A stretch of 64,000 nucleotides of DNA. Source: Flavobacteriaceae bacterium 3519-10. Lineage in GTDB: Bacteria; Bacteroidota; Bacteroidia; Flavobacteriales; Weeksellaceae. The stretch lies in NCBI GenBank assembly GCA_000023725.1, contig CP001673.1, positions 506,342 through 570,341 on the forward strand, in the 5' to 3' direction. The translations under genes were made by a program, and so were the position numbers. Position 1 is the stretch's first letter, and each line of letters opens with the position of its first letter. Below are positions 33,541-40,542 of this stretch, piece by piece. The notes under the pieces are model-generated. The model was not told the origin of the DNA. It ran no database searches and saw nothing but the letters and a program-made list of their open reading frames with translations.

Positions 33541-35301
33541 TTATTCTGATTTGAAGATTTCCGAGCGTTCTGAAATTCCGTTATTGTTGAAGGCTTCGAT
33601 CTGAAAGTAATAGGCATCGGTACGGTCGGCACCCGTGAAGAAATATTCGTTTTGTCCATAAACCATAATGCTGCCGTAGAGTTTGTCTGGCGTTTTCCCG
33701 AAATAGATAACGTAGCCATCGGCCTTCTCATTCTGCTGCCACTTCATCCAGATGCTTCTGCGCTCGCCGTATTTTTTAGGATCAGCGCGTAATGGAACGA
33801 AGTTTTGAACTTTCTCGGGTTTTTCGCCCCCGCCTTTTCCGAAAACACGAAATCCGCTTAATGCAAATTTGCCGGTCGGCATTTTTAGGTTTTCCATCTT
33901 TAGGTACCGCGCTTTCGCGGGCTTCTCAAGTTCAATATAATCGTGCGGAACGTCGGTTGTATTTTGGCTTTTGTCGATTAAAACTTTCCAGTTTTTGCCG
34001 TCATTTGAAATGTAAATCTTGTACTGATGCATCGTGCCAGTAGTTTTCCCCATAAATTCTACATCCTGATCGGCATAATTAACCTGGATTGCATTGATGG
34101 TAGAACCTTCGCCAAGATCGGTCTGAAACCATTCTCCGGAATTCCCGGTTTTGGCGGACCAATAGGTTTTGATGTCCTCGTCCACCGCGTAATTCGAATG
34201 ATAGCCGCCCAACGTGGACGACACCTGGACGGGTTTATTATAATTCAGCAACATCCATCCGGTGAAAAGTCCTTTGGTGAAATCTTTACCCTGCGCAAAT
34301 TCGGGGATTAATGTCGGGTAATCGCCGTACGCCGTGTTGCTGTACATTACATCATCTTTATCGAATCCGGCGGGCCAGATGCCAAGTCTCCGTTCGAAAT
34401 TATTTTTGGTTGAGATAAAAATGGTTGAAACGTGCCAGTAATTCTTATAATTATCCTGAAATGTAGCTCCATGCCCGGCTCCGCGCGCGAATCCGCCGGG
34501 CTTGTAAGAAAACGGGTTGTGCTGCTGATATTCGTAACCTTCGAGTGGGTTTTTTGAAACATATACGCCATCGGCATATCCGCTGAATTCTGTAGCCGGC
34601 GCGCCGTACTGCATATAATATTTGCCGTTATGTTTTGTTACCCACGCGCCTTCCACAAAAGGCTGAAGGAAAACATTGTCATTGTATTCCCCGAATCGTT
34701 CCCAGCCATGATCTTCCGGTTTTAATCTTAAAATAGGTTTTACGTAACCCTCAGATTGCAGCGTATTCATCTTAACTTCAGTTCCCAATAGTGGCCATTC
34801 GTTGCTTGAACCCCAATAAAGAAAAAGTTTATTAGTGTCTTCATCATAATGAAACGCCGGATCCCAGGCACCAACTTTAAGCGTGTCAACCGCAATTTCC
34901 CATTCGTCTTTGGTGGGATTTGTAGATTTCCAGATCGGAAAATCGGATTCCCAGGTAGAACCGTAGACGTAGAGCGTGTCCTTCATAGCCCAGGCCGCTG
35001 GCGCATTAAGATCGTGAATGTATTTGTTATCGCGCAGAAATTTACGCTTCACGAATTTCCAGTTCAGCATATCGTCGCTGTGCCAGTAACCTTCCTGATT
35101 AGTAGAAAACAGAAAAAGCTTCTTCTGGAAATTCACAATTACCGGATCGGCAGTTGCGCGGTGTTTTCCCTGCTTTGAAAAAACTTCAAAAGGCGTGTAG
35201 CCATAATCGATGTTGATCGGGTTACAATAGGTTTTCTGCTGGGCTGAAACCCATGTAATAACCAATGAAAATACAAGCGTAAATAGTGTCCGTGCGTTCA
35301 T
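33541..35301 (-). CDS. Secreted GH43-like glycoside hydrolase with discoidin (F5/8C) and FN3-like domains
   Basis: 586 residues from the ATG at 35301 (MNARTLFTLVFSLVITWVSAQ, a clear signal peptide); the frame to 35379 adds an unlikely extension. The five-bladed propeller region (about 25-360) carries the probable base Asp in RATADPVIVNFQKKLFLFS, then WDPAFHYDEDTNKLFLYWGSSN and a candidate Glu in PFVEGAWVTKHNGKYYMQY. An F5/8 type C carbohydrate-binding domain follows (AVDEDIKTYWSAKTG to FALSGFRVFG), then an FN3-like C-terminus. The substrate is probably a plant or host glycan. No type IX sorting domain and no PUL partners adjoin it. Confidence 0.82.
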   Translation of the reverse strand: MNARTLFTLVFSLVITWVSAQQKTYCNPINIDYGYTPFEVFSKQGKHRATADPVIVNFQKKLFLFSTNQEGYWHSDDMLNWKFVKRKFLRDNKYIHDLNAPAAWAMKDTLYVYGSTWESDFPIWKSTNPTKDEWEIAVDTLKVGAWDPAFHYDEDTNKLFLYWGSSNEWPLLGTEVKMNTLQSEGYVKPILRLKPEDHGWERFGEYNDNVFLQPFVEGAWVTKHNGKYYMQYGAPATEFSGYADGVYVSKNPLEGYEYQQHNPFSYKPGGFARGAGHGATFQDNYKNYWHVSTIFISTKNNFERRLGIWPAGFDKDDVMYSNTAYGDYPTLIPEFAQGKDFTKGLFTGWMLLNYNKPVQVSSTLGGYHSNYAVDEDIKTYWSAKTGNSGEWFQTDLGEGSTINAIQVNYADQDVEFMGKTTGTMHQYKIYISNDGKNWKVLIDKSQNTTDVPHDYIELEKPAKARYLKMENLKMPTGKFALSGFRVFGKGGGEKPEKVQNFVPLRADPKKYGERRSIWMKWQQNEKADGYVIYFGKTPDKLYGSIMVYGQNEYFFTGADRTDAYYFQIEAFNNNGISERSEIFKSE

Positions 35302-35365
35302 AATTTTACTTTGAGGAAAAGTAAAGTTAAGGCAAAAGCTTAAAACAGACAGAGTGATATTCAAA

Positions 35366-35395
35366 AAAAATCCGTACAAAACTGCACGGATTTTT
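35366..35395 (-). terminator. Terminator after the 35430 gene
   Basis: AAAAATCCGT and ACGGATTTTT (10 bp) around a 10-nt loop, 35 nt beyond the stop at 35430, so the GH43-like gene is transcribed separately. Confidence 0.78.
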
Positions 35396-35429
35396 CTGAT
35401 ATGAAAAAAAAACTTGATTGTGTTCTCAC

Positions 35430-35861
35430 TTAGATAATCGATCCTTCGCTGATGTTTCCGGTAGAAACGGATACTGCAGGCATTGCGTAGATATGCGATT
35501 TTGCGCGCAATGCAACGATTTTTTTAATATAATCGAGATCTTTTGCCTGATCGATCGACATGTCTTTGAATTCGTAGATCTTCACCGCAGCATTCTGTGC
35601 AAAAGTGTCTTTAACTTCCTGAAGTTCTGCATCGCTGTACACAGCAACGCTCGTAATTAATTTGTCGTCTTCAGTACTTTGAGCAGGTTTGTTTATTCCG
35701 AGCACTTTTTTCCAGAAAGCCTGTTTCTGTGCGGGGCTGCTGTTTCGGTTGGTTTTGTAGATAATGTAATCTTCATGTTTTACTCCCGAAAATTCAAGTT
35801 CAGCGGATAATTCTTTCGCCTGATTCTGGCTTTCAAAAAGGCCAACTACTGTATATTTCAT
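35430..35861 (-). CDS. Protein resembling general stress protein 17M (YflT-like)
   Basis: 143 residues from the ATG at 35861 (MKYTVVGLFESQNQAKELSAELE). The N-terminal ferredoxin-like half resembles YflT/GS17M domains (VVGLFES...AKELSAELEFSGV...DYIIYK). A linker rich in Lys/Gln contains WKKVLGINK, and a second similar half follows (LITSVAVYSDAELQEVKDTF...AVKIYEFK). The C-terminus is of mixed composition. No enzymatic motif. It is an intracellular protein of unknown function, perhaps stress-related; the family assignment is tentative. Confidence 0.7.
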   Translation of the reverse strand: MKYTVVGLFESQNQAKELSAELEFSGVKHEDYIIYKTNRNSSPAQKQAFWKKVLGINKPAQSTEDDKLITSVAVYSDAELQEVKDTFAQNAAVKIYEFKDMSIDQAKDLDYIKKIVALRAKSHIYAMPAVSVSTGNISEGSII

Positions 35862-36046
35862 CTTTAATATTTTGTTTGGTGTTAAATTCACTGCAAAGAT
35901 ACTGCGAAATGTATTTGTTTTTGTTAAAAATTAAAATATTAACATAAAATTGACAAAAATCATGTCCTATTTTTAATTAATGTGAAATAAGAATTGACGC
36001 GTCTGCTTTAAAGCCTGATCAGCAGATGAAATCTGTAATATTTTGA

Positions 36047-36054
36047 TAAATTTG
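36047..36054 (+). promoter_or_regulatory. -7 box 4 nt before the pepE start
   Basis: TAAATTTG, TCCT, ATG. The 13-base context GATAAATTTGTCC is identical to part of the candidate Rrf2 operator at 8703-8716. Confidence 0.42.
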
Positions 36055-36058
36055 TCCT

Positions 36059-36751
36059 ATGAATATTGTACTCGCATCCACGTCTACGCTTTTCGGCGGC
36101 AACTATCTTGAATATTTAAAGGATCAGATCACTGTTTTGTTTGAAGGTTGCGACGAAATTATTTTCGTCCCTTTCGCGCGGCCGGGCGGTATTTCGCATG
36201 AAGATTACACCCAAAAGGCTGGTGAGTTCTTTTCGAAGATCGGGATTAAATTGCGTGGTTTACATGAATTTGAGGATAAAAGCGCTGCTATAAACGCTGC
36301 ACAGGGTTTCTTCACGGGAGGAGGAAATACTTTCCTGCTCGTTAAGATGCTTCATGATCTTGATCTGATGCGTACCTTAAAACAAAATGTTGAAAGCGGT
36401 AAACCTTATCTGGGATGCAGCGCCGGCTCTAACATTGGCGGACTTAATATGAAAACCACCAATGATATGCCGATTGTGTATCCGCCAAGTTTCGAATGCA
36501 TGGGGTTGGTTCCTTTCAATATCAATCCGCATTATCTGGACCCGAATCCGGAGCTTAAACATAACGGGGAAACGCGCGAAACACGAATAAAGGAATTTCT
36601 GACGCAAAATGATACCAGGGTTGTAGGTCTTCGGGAAGGCAACTGGATTCGCAGAACCGGCGACACAATTACCGTTGAAGGCAGCGAAATGACAAGGATT
36701 TTCGTGAAAGACGCAGAACCATACGAACTGCCGCCCGGAAGTTTGCTTTAA
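36059..36751 (+). CDS. pepE: Dipeptidase E (peptidase S51)
   Basis: Cytoplasmic serine peptidase for Asp-X dipeptides. 230 residues, the usual length. The nucleophile elbow is YLGCSAGSNIGG (Ser about 122), preceded by FFTGGGNTFLLVK. The His is in PFNINPHYLDPN, and the late Glu/Asp region is VVGLREGNWIRR. The related cyanophycinase is longer. It is convergent with the thioesterase gene; only 2 nt separate the stops. Confidence 0.93.
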   Translation: MNIVLASTSTLFGGNYLEYLKDQITVLFEGCDEIIFVPFARPGGISHEDYTQKAGEFFSKIGIKLRGLHEFEDKSAAINAAQGFFTGGGNTFLLVKMLHDLDLMRTLKQNVESGKPYLGCSAGSNIGGLNMKTTNDMPIVYPPSFECMGLVPFNINPHYLDPNPELKHNGETRETRIKEFLTQNDTRVVGLREGNWIRRTGDTITVEGSEMTRIFVKDAEPYELPPGSLL

Positions 36752-36753
36752 AA

Positions 36754-37164
36754 TTATTCCTTCCAGTTTTTTTCAATCAATTCCATCAGGAAATCCGGAC
36801 ATCTGATCACTTTTCCGGTTTTCGCATCGAGGAAGAAAAGCGTGGTTTTAGCTTCGGTGATTTTTAAATTAGAACTGTTATAAATTTCATATTCAAAATC
36901 AATTCTTACACCGGGAGTTTTTTTTATGAAGGTATGAATTTCGATCATTTCGTCGTACAAAGCCGGCCGCAGATACTTAATGCTGAACTCTGACACAGGG
37001 AGCCAAATTCCCTGATTTTCAATCTCATCATACGACATTCCGAGGCTCCGAAAAAGTTCCACACGGGCCACTTCGAGATAAGTTGCGTAGTTGCCATAAT
37101 AGACGTATTTCATCGGGTCGGTTTCGGCGTAACGTACTCGTAATGAATGTGTTGTGTGTATCAT
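36754..37164 (-). CDS. Acyl-CoA thioesterase, 4HBT family
   Basis: 136-residue hotdog-fold thioesterase from the ATG at 37164 (MIHTTHSLRVRYAETDPM); the extra 15 residues to 37209 are not conserved-looking. The 4-hydroxybenzoyl-CoA thioesterase signature RYAETDPMKYVYYGNYATYLEVARVE includes the catalytic Asp/Tyr region. It is related to YbgC/FadM-type enzymes. The substrate is unknown. Its promoter region is shared with dnaA, which diverges from it. Confidence 0.92.
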   Translation of the reverse strand: MIHTTHSLRVRYAETDPMKYVYYGNYATYLEVARVELFRSLGMSYDEIENQGIWLPVSEFSIKYLRPALYDEMIEIHTFIKKTPGVRIDFEYEIYNSSNLKITEAKTTLFFLDAKTGKVIRCPDFLMELIEKNWKE

Positions 37165-37297
37165 AAGACATTTTAAATGAAGCATACAAATATATTTGTT
37201 AATAATCAATAGCGCAATAATTTTTTTTTGAGGTTTTAAAATGAGATATTTGTCTCCCCCTAAAATTTAATACCGCCAGTTAACCTTGGAGAACACA

Positions 37298-38752
37298 ATG
37301 AACGAAAATTTACCACTTATTTGGGAACGATGTCTTCAGTTTATGAGGGACAACCTTAGCGCTGCCGAAGACCATACGGATCTTAAAAAATTAGAAAATT
37401 CGTTCGATTTACTCTTTGATAATGTGCGGCCGGTTTCGTTGGTGAGCAACAATCTTACTTTATTGGTTCCGAGCGATTTTTATAAGGAATATATTGAAGA
37501 TAATTATCTTTCACTGCTTTCTGCAGCGTTGAAGAAAAATATCGGTAAAGGCGTAAAGCTTTGGTATCAGGTGATGGAGAACAAACCTGCAGGTCAGGAA
37601 GCACCCATCACGATGAACATGAAGGGCAAGAGCATTGCCACACCAAAAATGCAGGAAACACTTCCTCCGTCTTTCTCTTCAAACCTGATCAACCCTTTTG
37701 TGGTACCGGGAATGAAGAAAATCAATATCGACTCCAATCTTAAAGCCGATTTTTCATTTGATAATTACGTGGAAGGCGAAAGCAACAAATTTGCTTCCAC
37801 GGTAGCAAGATCCATTGCGAAAAGGCCTGGTGCAACCGCGTTTAATCCGCTGTTTTTGTACGGAGGTTATGGTGTGGGGAAAACACACCTTGGGCACGCT
37901 GTAGGTTTGGAAGTTAAAAATTCTTATCCGGACAAGGTTGTTCTGTATCTGTCTTCAGAAAAGTTCATTCAACAGTTTGTTTCTGCCGCGAAAGCCCATA
38001 AACAAACGGAATTTGCGAATTTTTACCAGATGGTTGATGTATTAATTATTGACGACATTCAGTTCCTTTCCGGTAAAAAATCTACGCAGGACAGTTTCTT
38101 CCATATTTTCGATTATCTACACCAGAATGGCAAGCAGATTATCCTTACTTCCGATAAAGCGCCTGTTGACATTCTTGATATACAGGACAGGATTGTTTCG
38201 CGTTTCAAATGGGGACTTTCGGCCGAAATTAAGTCGCCGGATTTCGATACCAGAAGAAAGATCATCGTTGATAAATTAAGCCGCGACGGTATTGTGCTCA
38301 CTGAAGATATGCTGGATTTCCTTGCATCTGAGGTTAAAACGAATGTCCGGGAACTTATCGGTGTTATCAATTCGGTAATTGCATATTCTACGGTTTACAA
38401 GTCTGAATTGAGTTTGGAACTTTTAAAGGAAACCATCAACAAAATTGCGGCTAACCAGAAGAAAGTCATCAACATTCCTTACATTCAGGAAGTTGTGTGT
38501 GAGTACTTCGGGATTGAAAGAGAGCAGCTTTTATCCAAGACAAGAAAAAGAGAAATCGCGCTGCCAAGACAATTGGCGATGTATTTCGCGAAAGAGTTCA
38601 CCAATGCCACCTTCACGAAAATAGGTGAGGAAATGGGCGGAAAAGACCACTCAACGGTGATGTACGCGTGCGATACGATAAAAGATGTGTCGAAGATCGA
38701 TAAAGAACTGAAAAAGTACGTGAAAGAACTCACCGAAAAAATTAAGCAATAG
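37298..38752 (+). CDS. dnaA: Chromosomal replication initiator DnaA
   Basis: Binds DnaA boxes and melts the origin. 484 residues from the ATG at 37298, which has GGAG 6 nt before it; a TTG at 37286 would add four residues. Domain I is LPLIWERCLQFMRDNLS, followed by a variable linker. The AAA+ domain (about 130-345) has Walker A YGGYGVGKTHLGHAVG and Walker B VDVLIIDDIQFLSGK. Domain IV ends with the DNA-binding signature GGKDHSTVMYACDTI. No dnaN, gyrB or rpmH adjoins and I find no DnaA-box cluster, so the origin is probably elsewhere. Confidence 0.97.
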   Translation: MNENLPLIWERCLQFMRDNLSAAEDHTDLKKLENSFDLLFDNVRPVSLVSNNLTLLVPSDFYKEYIEDNYLSLLSAALKKNIGKGVKLWYQVMENKPAGQEAPITMNMKGKSIATPKMQETLPPSFSSNLINPFVVPGMKKINIDSNLKADFSFDNYVEGESNKFASTVARSIAKRPGATAFNPLFLYGGYGVGKTHLGHAVGLEVKNSYPDKVVLYLSSEKFIQQFVSAAKAHKQTEFANFYQMVDVLIIDDIQFLSGKKSTQDSFFHIFDYLHQNGKQIILTSDKAPVDILDIQDRIVSRFKWGLSAEIKSPDFDTRRKIIVDKLSRDGIVLTEDMLDFLASEVKTNVRELIGVINSVIAYSTVYKSELSLELLKETINKIAANQKKVINIPYIQEVVCEYFGIEREQLLSKTRKREIALPRQLAMYFAKEFTNATFTKIGEEMGGKDHSTVMYACDTIKDVSKIDKELKKYVKELTEKIKQ

Positions 38753-38776
38753 ATTAATTATTTACCACAATATATT

Positions 38777-38808
38777 AAAAAAGGAGTTTGTTTAAATTCC
38801 TTTTTTTT
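38777..38808 (+). terminator. Terminator of dnaA
   Basis: AAAAAAGGA and TCCTTTTTT around a 12-nt loop, then more T. Confidence 0.75.
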
Positions 38809-38836
38809 ATTTAATAATATTTTAAAATTCCCATCT

Positions 38837-39286
38837 ATGAAAATACTCGTCGTCTGCCTTGGCAATATCTGCAGAAGCCCTTTCGCAGAAGGAATTCTAA
38901 AATCGGTTTTGCCTGAAGATTTCGAAGTGGATTCGGCCGGAACCATTTCGCTGCACGAAGGTGAGCATCCTGATAAACGCGCCGTTCAAACTGCCAAAAA
39001 TCATGGAATTGATATTTCAAAACAAAGATCGCGCCCGATTACAATTGAGGATTTTGATGTTTTCGATAAGATTTTATGTATGGATTTGAGTATAATGGAG
39101 GATGTAGTTTCTATGGCTAAAACCGATGGGCAGCGTGCGAAGGTGTCGCTTTTTTTGCAGGAAGCGGGCATCGCGGGAAATAATTATGAGGTTTTTGATC
39201 CCTACTGGAGTGAAATGGATGGTTTCGAGGAAGTTTTTTTACTTTTGAAAGATGCTTCCGAAAAATTAAAGGCTAAATATTCGTGA
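38837..39286 (+). CDS. Low-molecular-weight protein-tyrosine phosphatase
   Basis: 149 residues, a cytoplasmic Cys-based phosphatase. The P-loop VVCLGNICRSPFAEGIL (C-x5-R-S) starts at residue 5; the general-acid Asp lies in NYEVFDPYWSEMDGFEEV. It is related to Wzb/Etp enzymes that act on tyrosine kinases of capsule export, and to YfkJ-type proteins; no kinase or capsule gene adjoins. It is followed by an RsmI-like methyltransferase 26 nt on, probably as one transcription unit. Confidence 0.94.
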   Translation: MKILVVCLGNICRSPFAEGILKSVLPEDFEVDSAGTISLHEGEHPDKRAVQTAKNHGIDISKQRSRPITIEDFDVFDKILCMDLSIMEDVVSMAKTDGQRAKVSLFLQEAGIAGNNYEVFDPYWSEMDGFEEVFLLLKDASEKLKAKYS

Positions 39287-39312
39287 TGCTGCACACCTAA
39301 TTCTTTATTTAT

Positions 39313-40011
39313 ATGTTGTTTTTAATCCCCGCCTACCTTTCAGAAAATTCATCGCAAAGCTATTTTGCGCCTGCGATTAAAGAATATATTCTGAAAACCG
39401 ATTTTTTCTTCGTTGAAAACGAAAAAACTGGCCGGAAGGTCATTAAATTTTTCGCGCCCGAGAAAAAGCAGGCAGACCTTAAACTTTTTTTGCTTGATAA
39501 ATATTCGCAGACTTCGGATGTAAAAGAGGCATTGGCGCTCATGAAGAACGGACAGGATTTCGGACTTCTTTCGGAGGCTGGCCTGCCGTGCATTGCGGAT
39601 CCCGGAAATCTTGTAGTAAAATGGGCACACGAGCATTCGGTGAAAGTAGTTCCGGTGAACGGACCTTCATCCATTATTTTAGCCTTAATTTCAAGCGGAT
39701 TCAATGGTCAGGAATTTACATTCCACGGTTATTTACCGATCGATAAGTCGGAGAAGAAAGCCAGGATTCATGCGCTCGAAAACGAAGTGCAGAAGACCGG
39801 CTATTCTCAGATTTTCATGGAGACGCCCTACCGCAATAATCCGCTGTTTGAGGATTTATGCCGGTTTCTTTCACCGAATACCAAACTTTGTATTGCGGCT
39901 AACATTAATGATCCAGCGGACGAATTTATCCGCTCTTTAACGGTGAGAGAGTGGGCTAATAACAAACCCGAACTCCACAAAATTCCGGCAATATTTATTT
40001 TAGGAAAATAA
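39313..40011 (+). CDS. SAM-dependent methyltransferase, RsmI-like (tetrapyrrole methylase fold)
   Basis: 232 residues. The tetrapyrrole/RsmI methylase fold is shown by GLLSEAGLPCIADPGNLVVKWAHEH, VNGPSSIILALISSGFNGQEFTFHGYLP and IFMETPYRNN, matching RsmI motifs (family members act at the ribose of C1402 of 16S rRNA). The N-terminus lacks the usual RsmI GNLGD motif and the C-terminal extension, so this is probably the divergent second RsmI-like protein found in Bacteroidota; its target is unknown. Confidence 0.83.
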   Translation: MLFLIPAYLSENSSQSYFAPAIKEYILKTDFFFVENEKTGRKVIKFFAPEKKQADLKLFLLDKYSQTSDVKEALALMKNGQDFGLLSEAGLPCIADPGNLVVKWAHEHSVKVVPVNGPSSIILALISSGFNGQEFTFHGYLPIDKSEKKARIHALENEVQKTGYSQIFMETPYRNNPLFEDLCRFLSPNTKLCIAANINDPADEFIRSLTVREWANNKPELHKIPAIFILGK

Positions 40012-40076
40012 AGTTTAACTTCCATTAACAGCAGCTTTGCATCATTATTGAATGTATCGTAGGAAATAAACTTATT

Positions 40077-40454
40077 ATGTCAGATAAAAAATTAGCAGGA
40101 CTTTGGTTAGATGGTAATAAAGCAGTGGTTGTGAAAAACCACGATGCACAGAATGCATTTAAATTTTTCCTCTGCTCTCCCGTCAAAGCAACGGTGCAGC
40201 ACGGCAACTCTAACGAAAACACCGGTAACAACGCCGAACAGACCAACAAAATAAAATTTTTCAAAGAAATTGCGCATCTTCTCACCAACTCGGAGGAAGT
40301 GTACATCACCGGACCCGGCCAGATTCAGGAAGAACTGAAATCTTATCTTCATGATACGCCTCAGTTCAAAAATCTTAAACTCACACTTGATACTGCCCAA
40401 CAAATGAGCGACGAGCAGGTTTTGGAAGCGGTGAAAAGCCATTTCGGAGAGTAA
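40077..40454 (+). CDS. Small protein of unknown function
   Basis: 125 residues, no signal peptide or membrane helix. It starts KLAGLWLDGNKAVVVKNH, then FKFFLCSPVKATVQHGN, an Asn-rich linker (GNSNENTGNNAEQTN), a helix KIKFFKEIAHLLTNSEEVYI, GPGQIQEELKSYLHDTP, and a final helix. The layout, with a beta hairpin at the start and a VYITGPGQ strand-turn, vaguely recalls eRF1-domain/host-attachment-like proteins, but I cannot assign a family. It has a strong terminator 13 nt downstream. Confidence 0.72.
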   Translation: MSDKKLAGLWLDGNKAVVVKNHDAQNAFKFFLCSPVKATVQHGNSNENTGNNAEQTNKIKFFKEIAHLLTNSEEVYITGPGQIQEELKSYLHDTPQFKNLKLTLDTAQQMSDEQVLEAVKSHFGE

Positions 40455-40467
40455 AGAAATTCAGCAT

Positions 40468-40502
40468 AAAAAAGCCGTTTCAAATTATGAAACGGCTTTT
40501 TT
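40468..40502 (+). terminator. Bidirectional terminator before metG
   Basis: A perfect 15-bp stem (40468-40482 with 40488-40502) and an AATTA loop, with A/T tracts on both sides. It serves the 40077 gene and the convergent metG. Confidence 0.92.
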
Positions 40503-40542
40503 TATTTAAGGTTTGGTTGTAAAAAAAATCAATAGGGTTTTG

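Noticed and set aside
37286-37297. TTG start for dnaA
   Set aside because: The ATG at 37298 has a GGAG ribosome-binding sequence at proper distance, which overlaps the TTG codon.
37165-37297. oriC upstream of dnaA
   Set aside because: AT-rich but without DnaA boxes or flanking origin genes.
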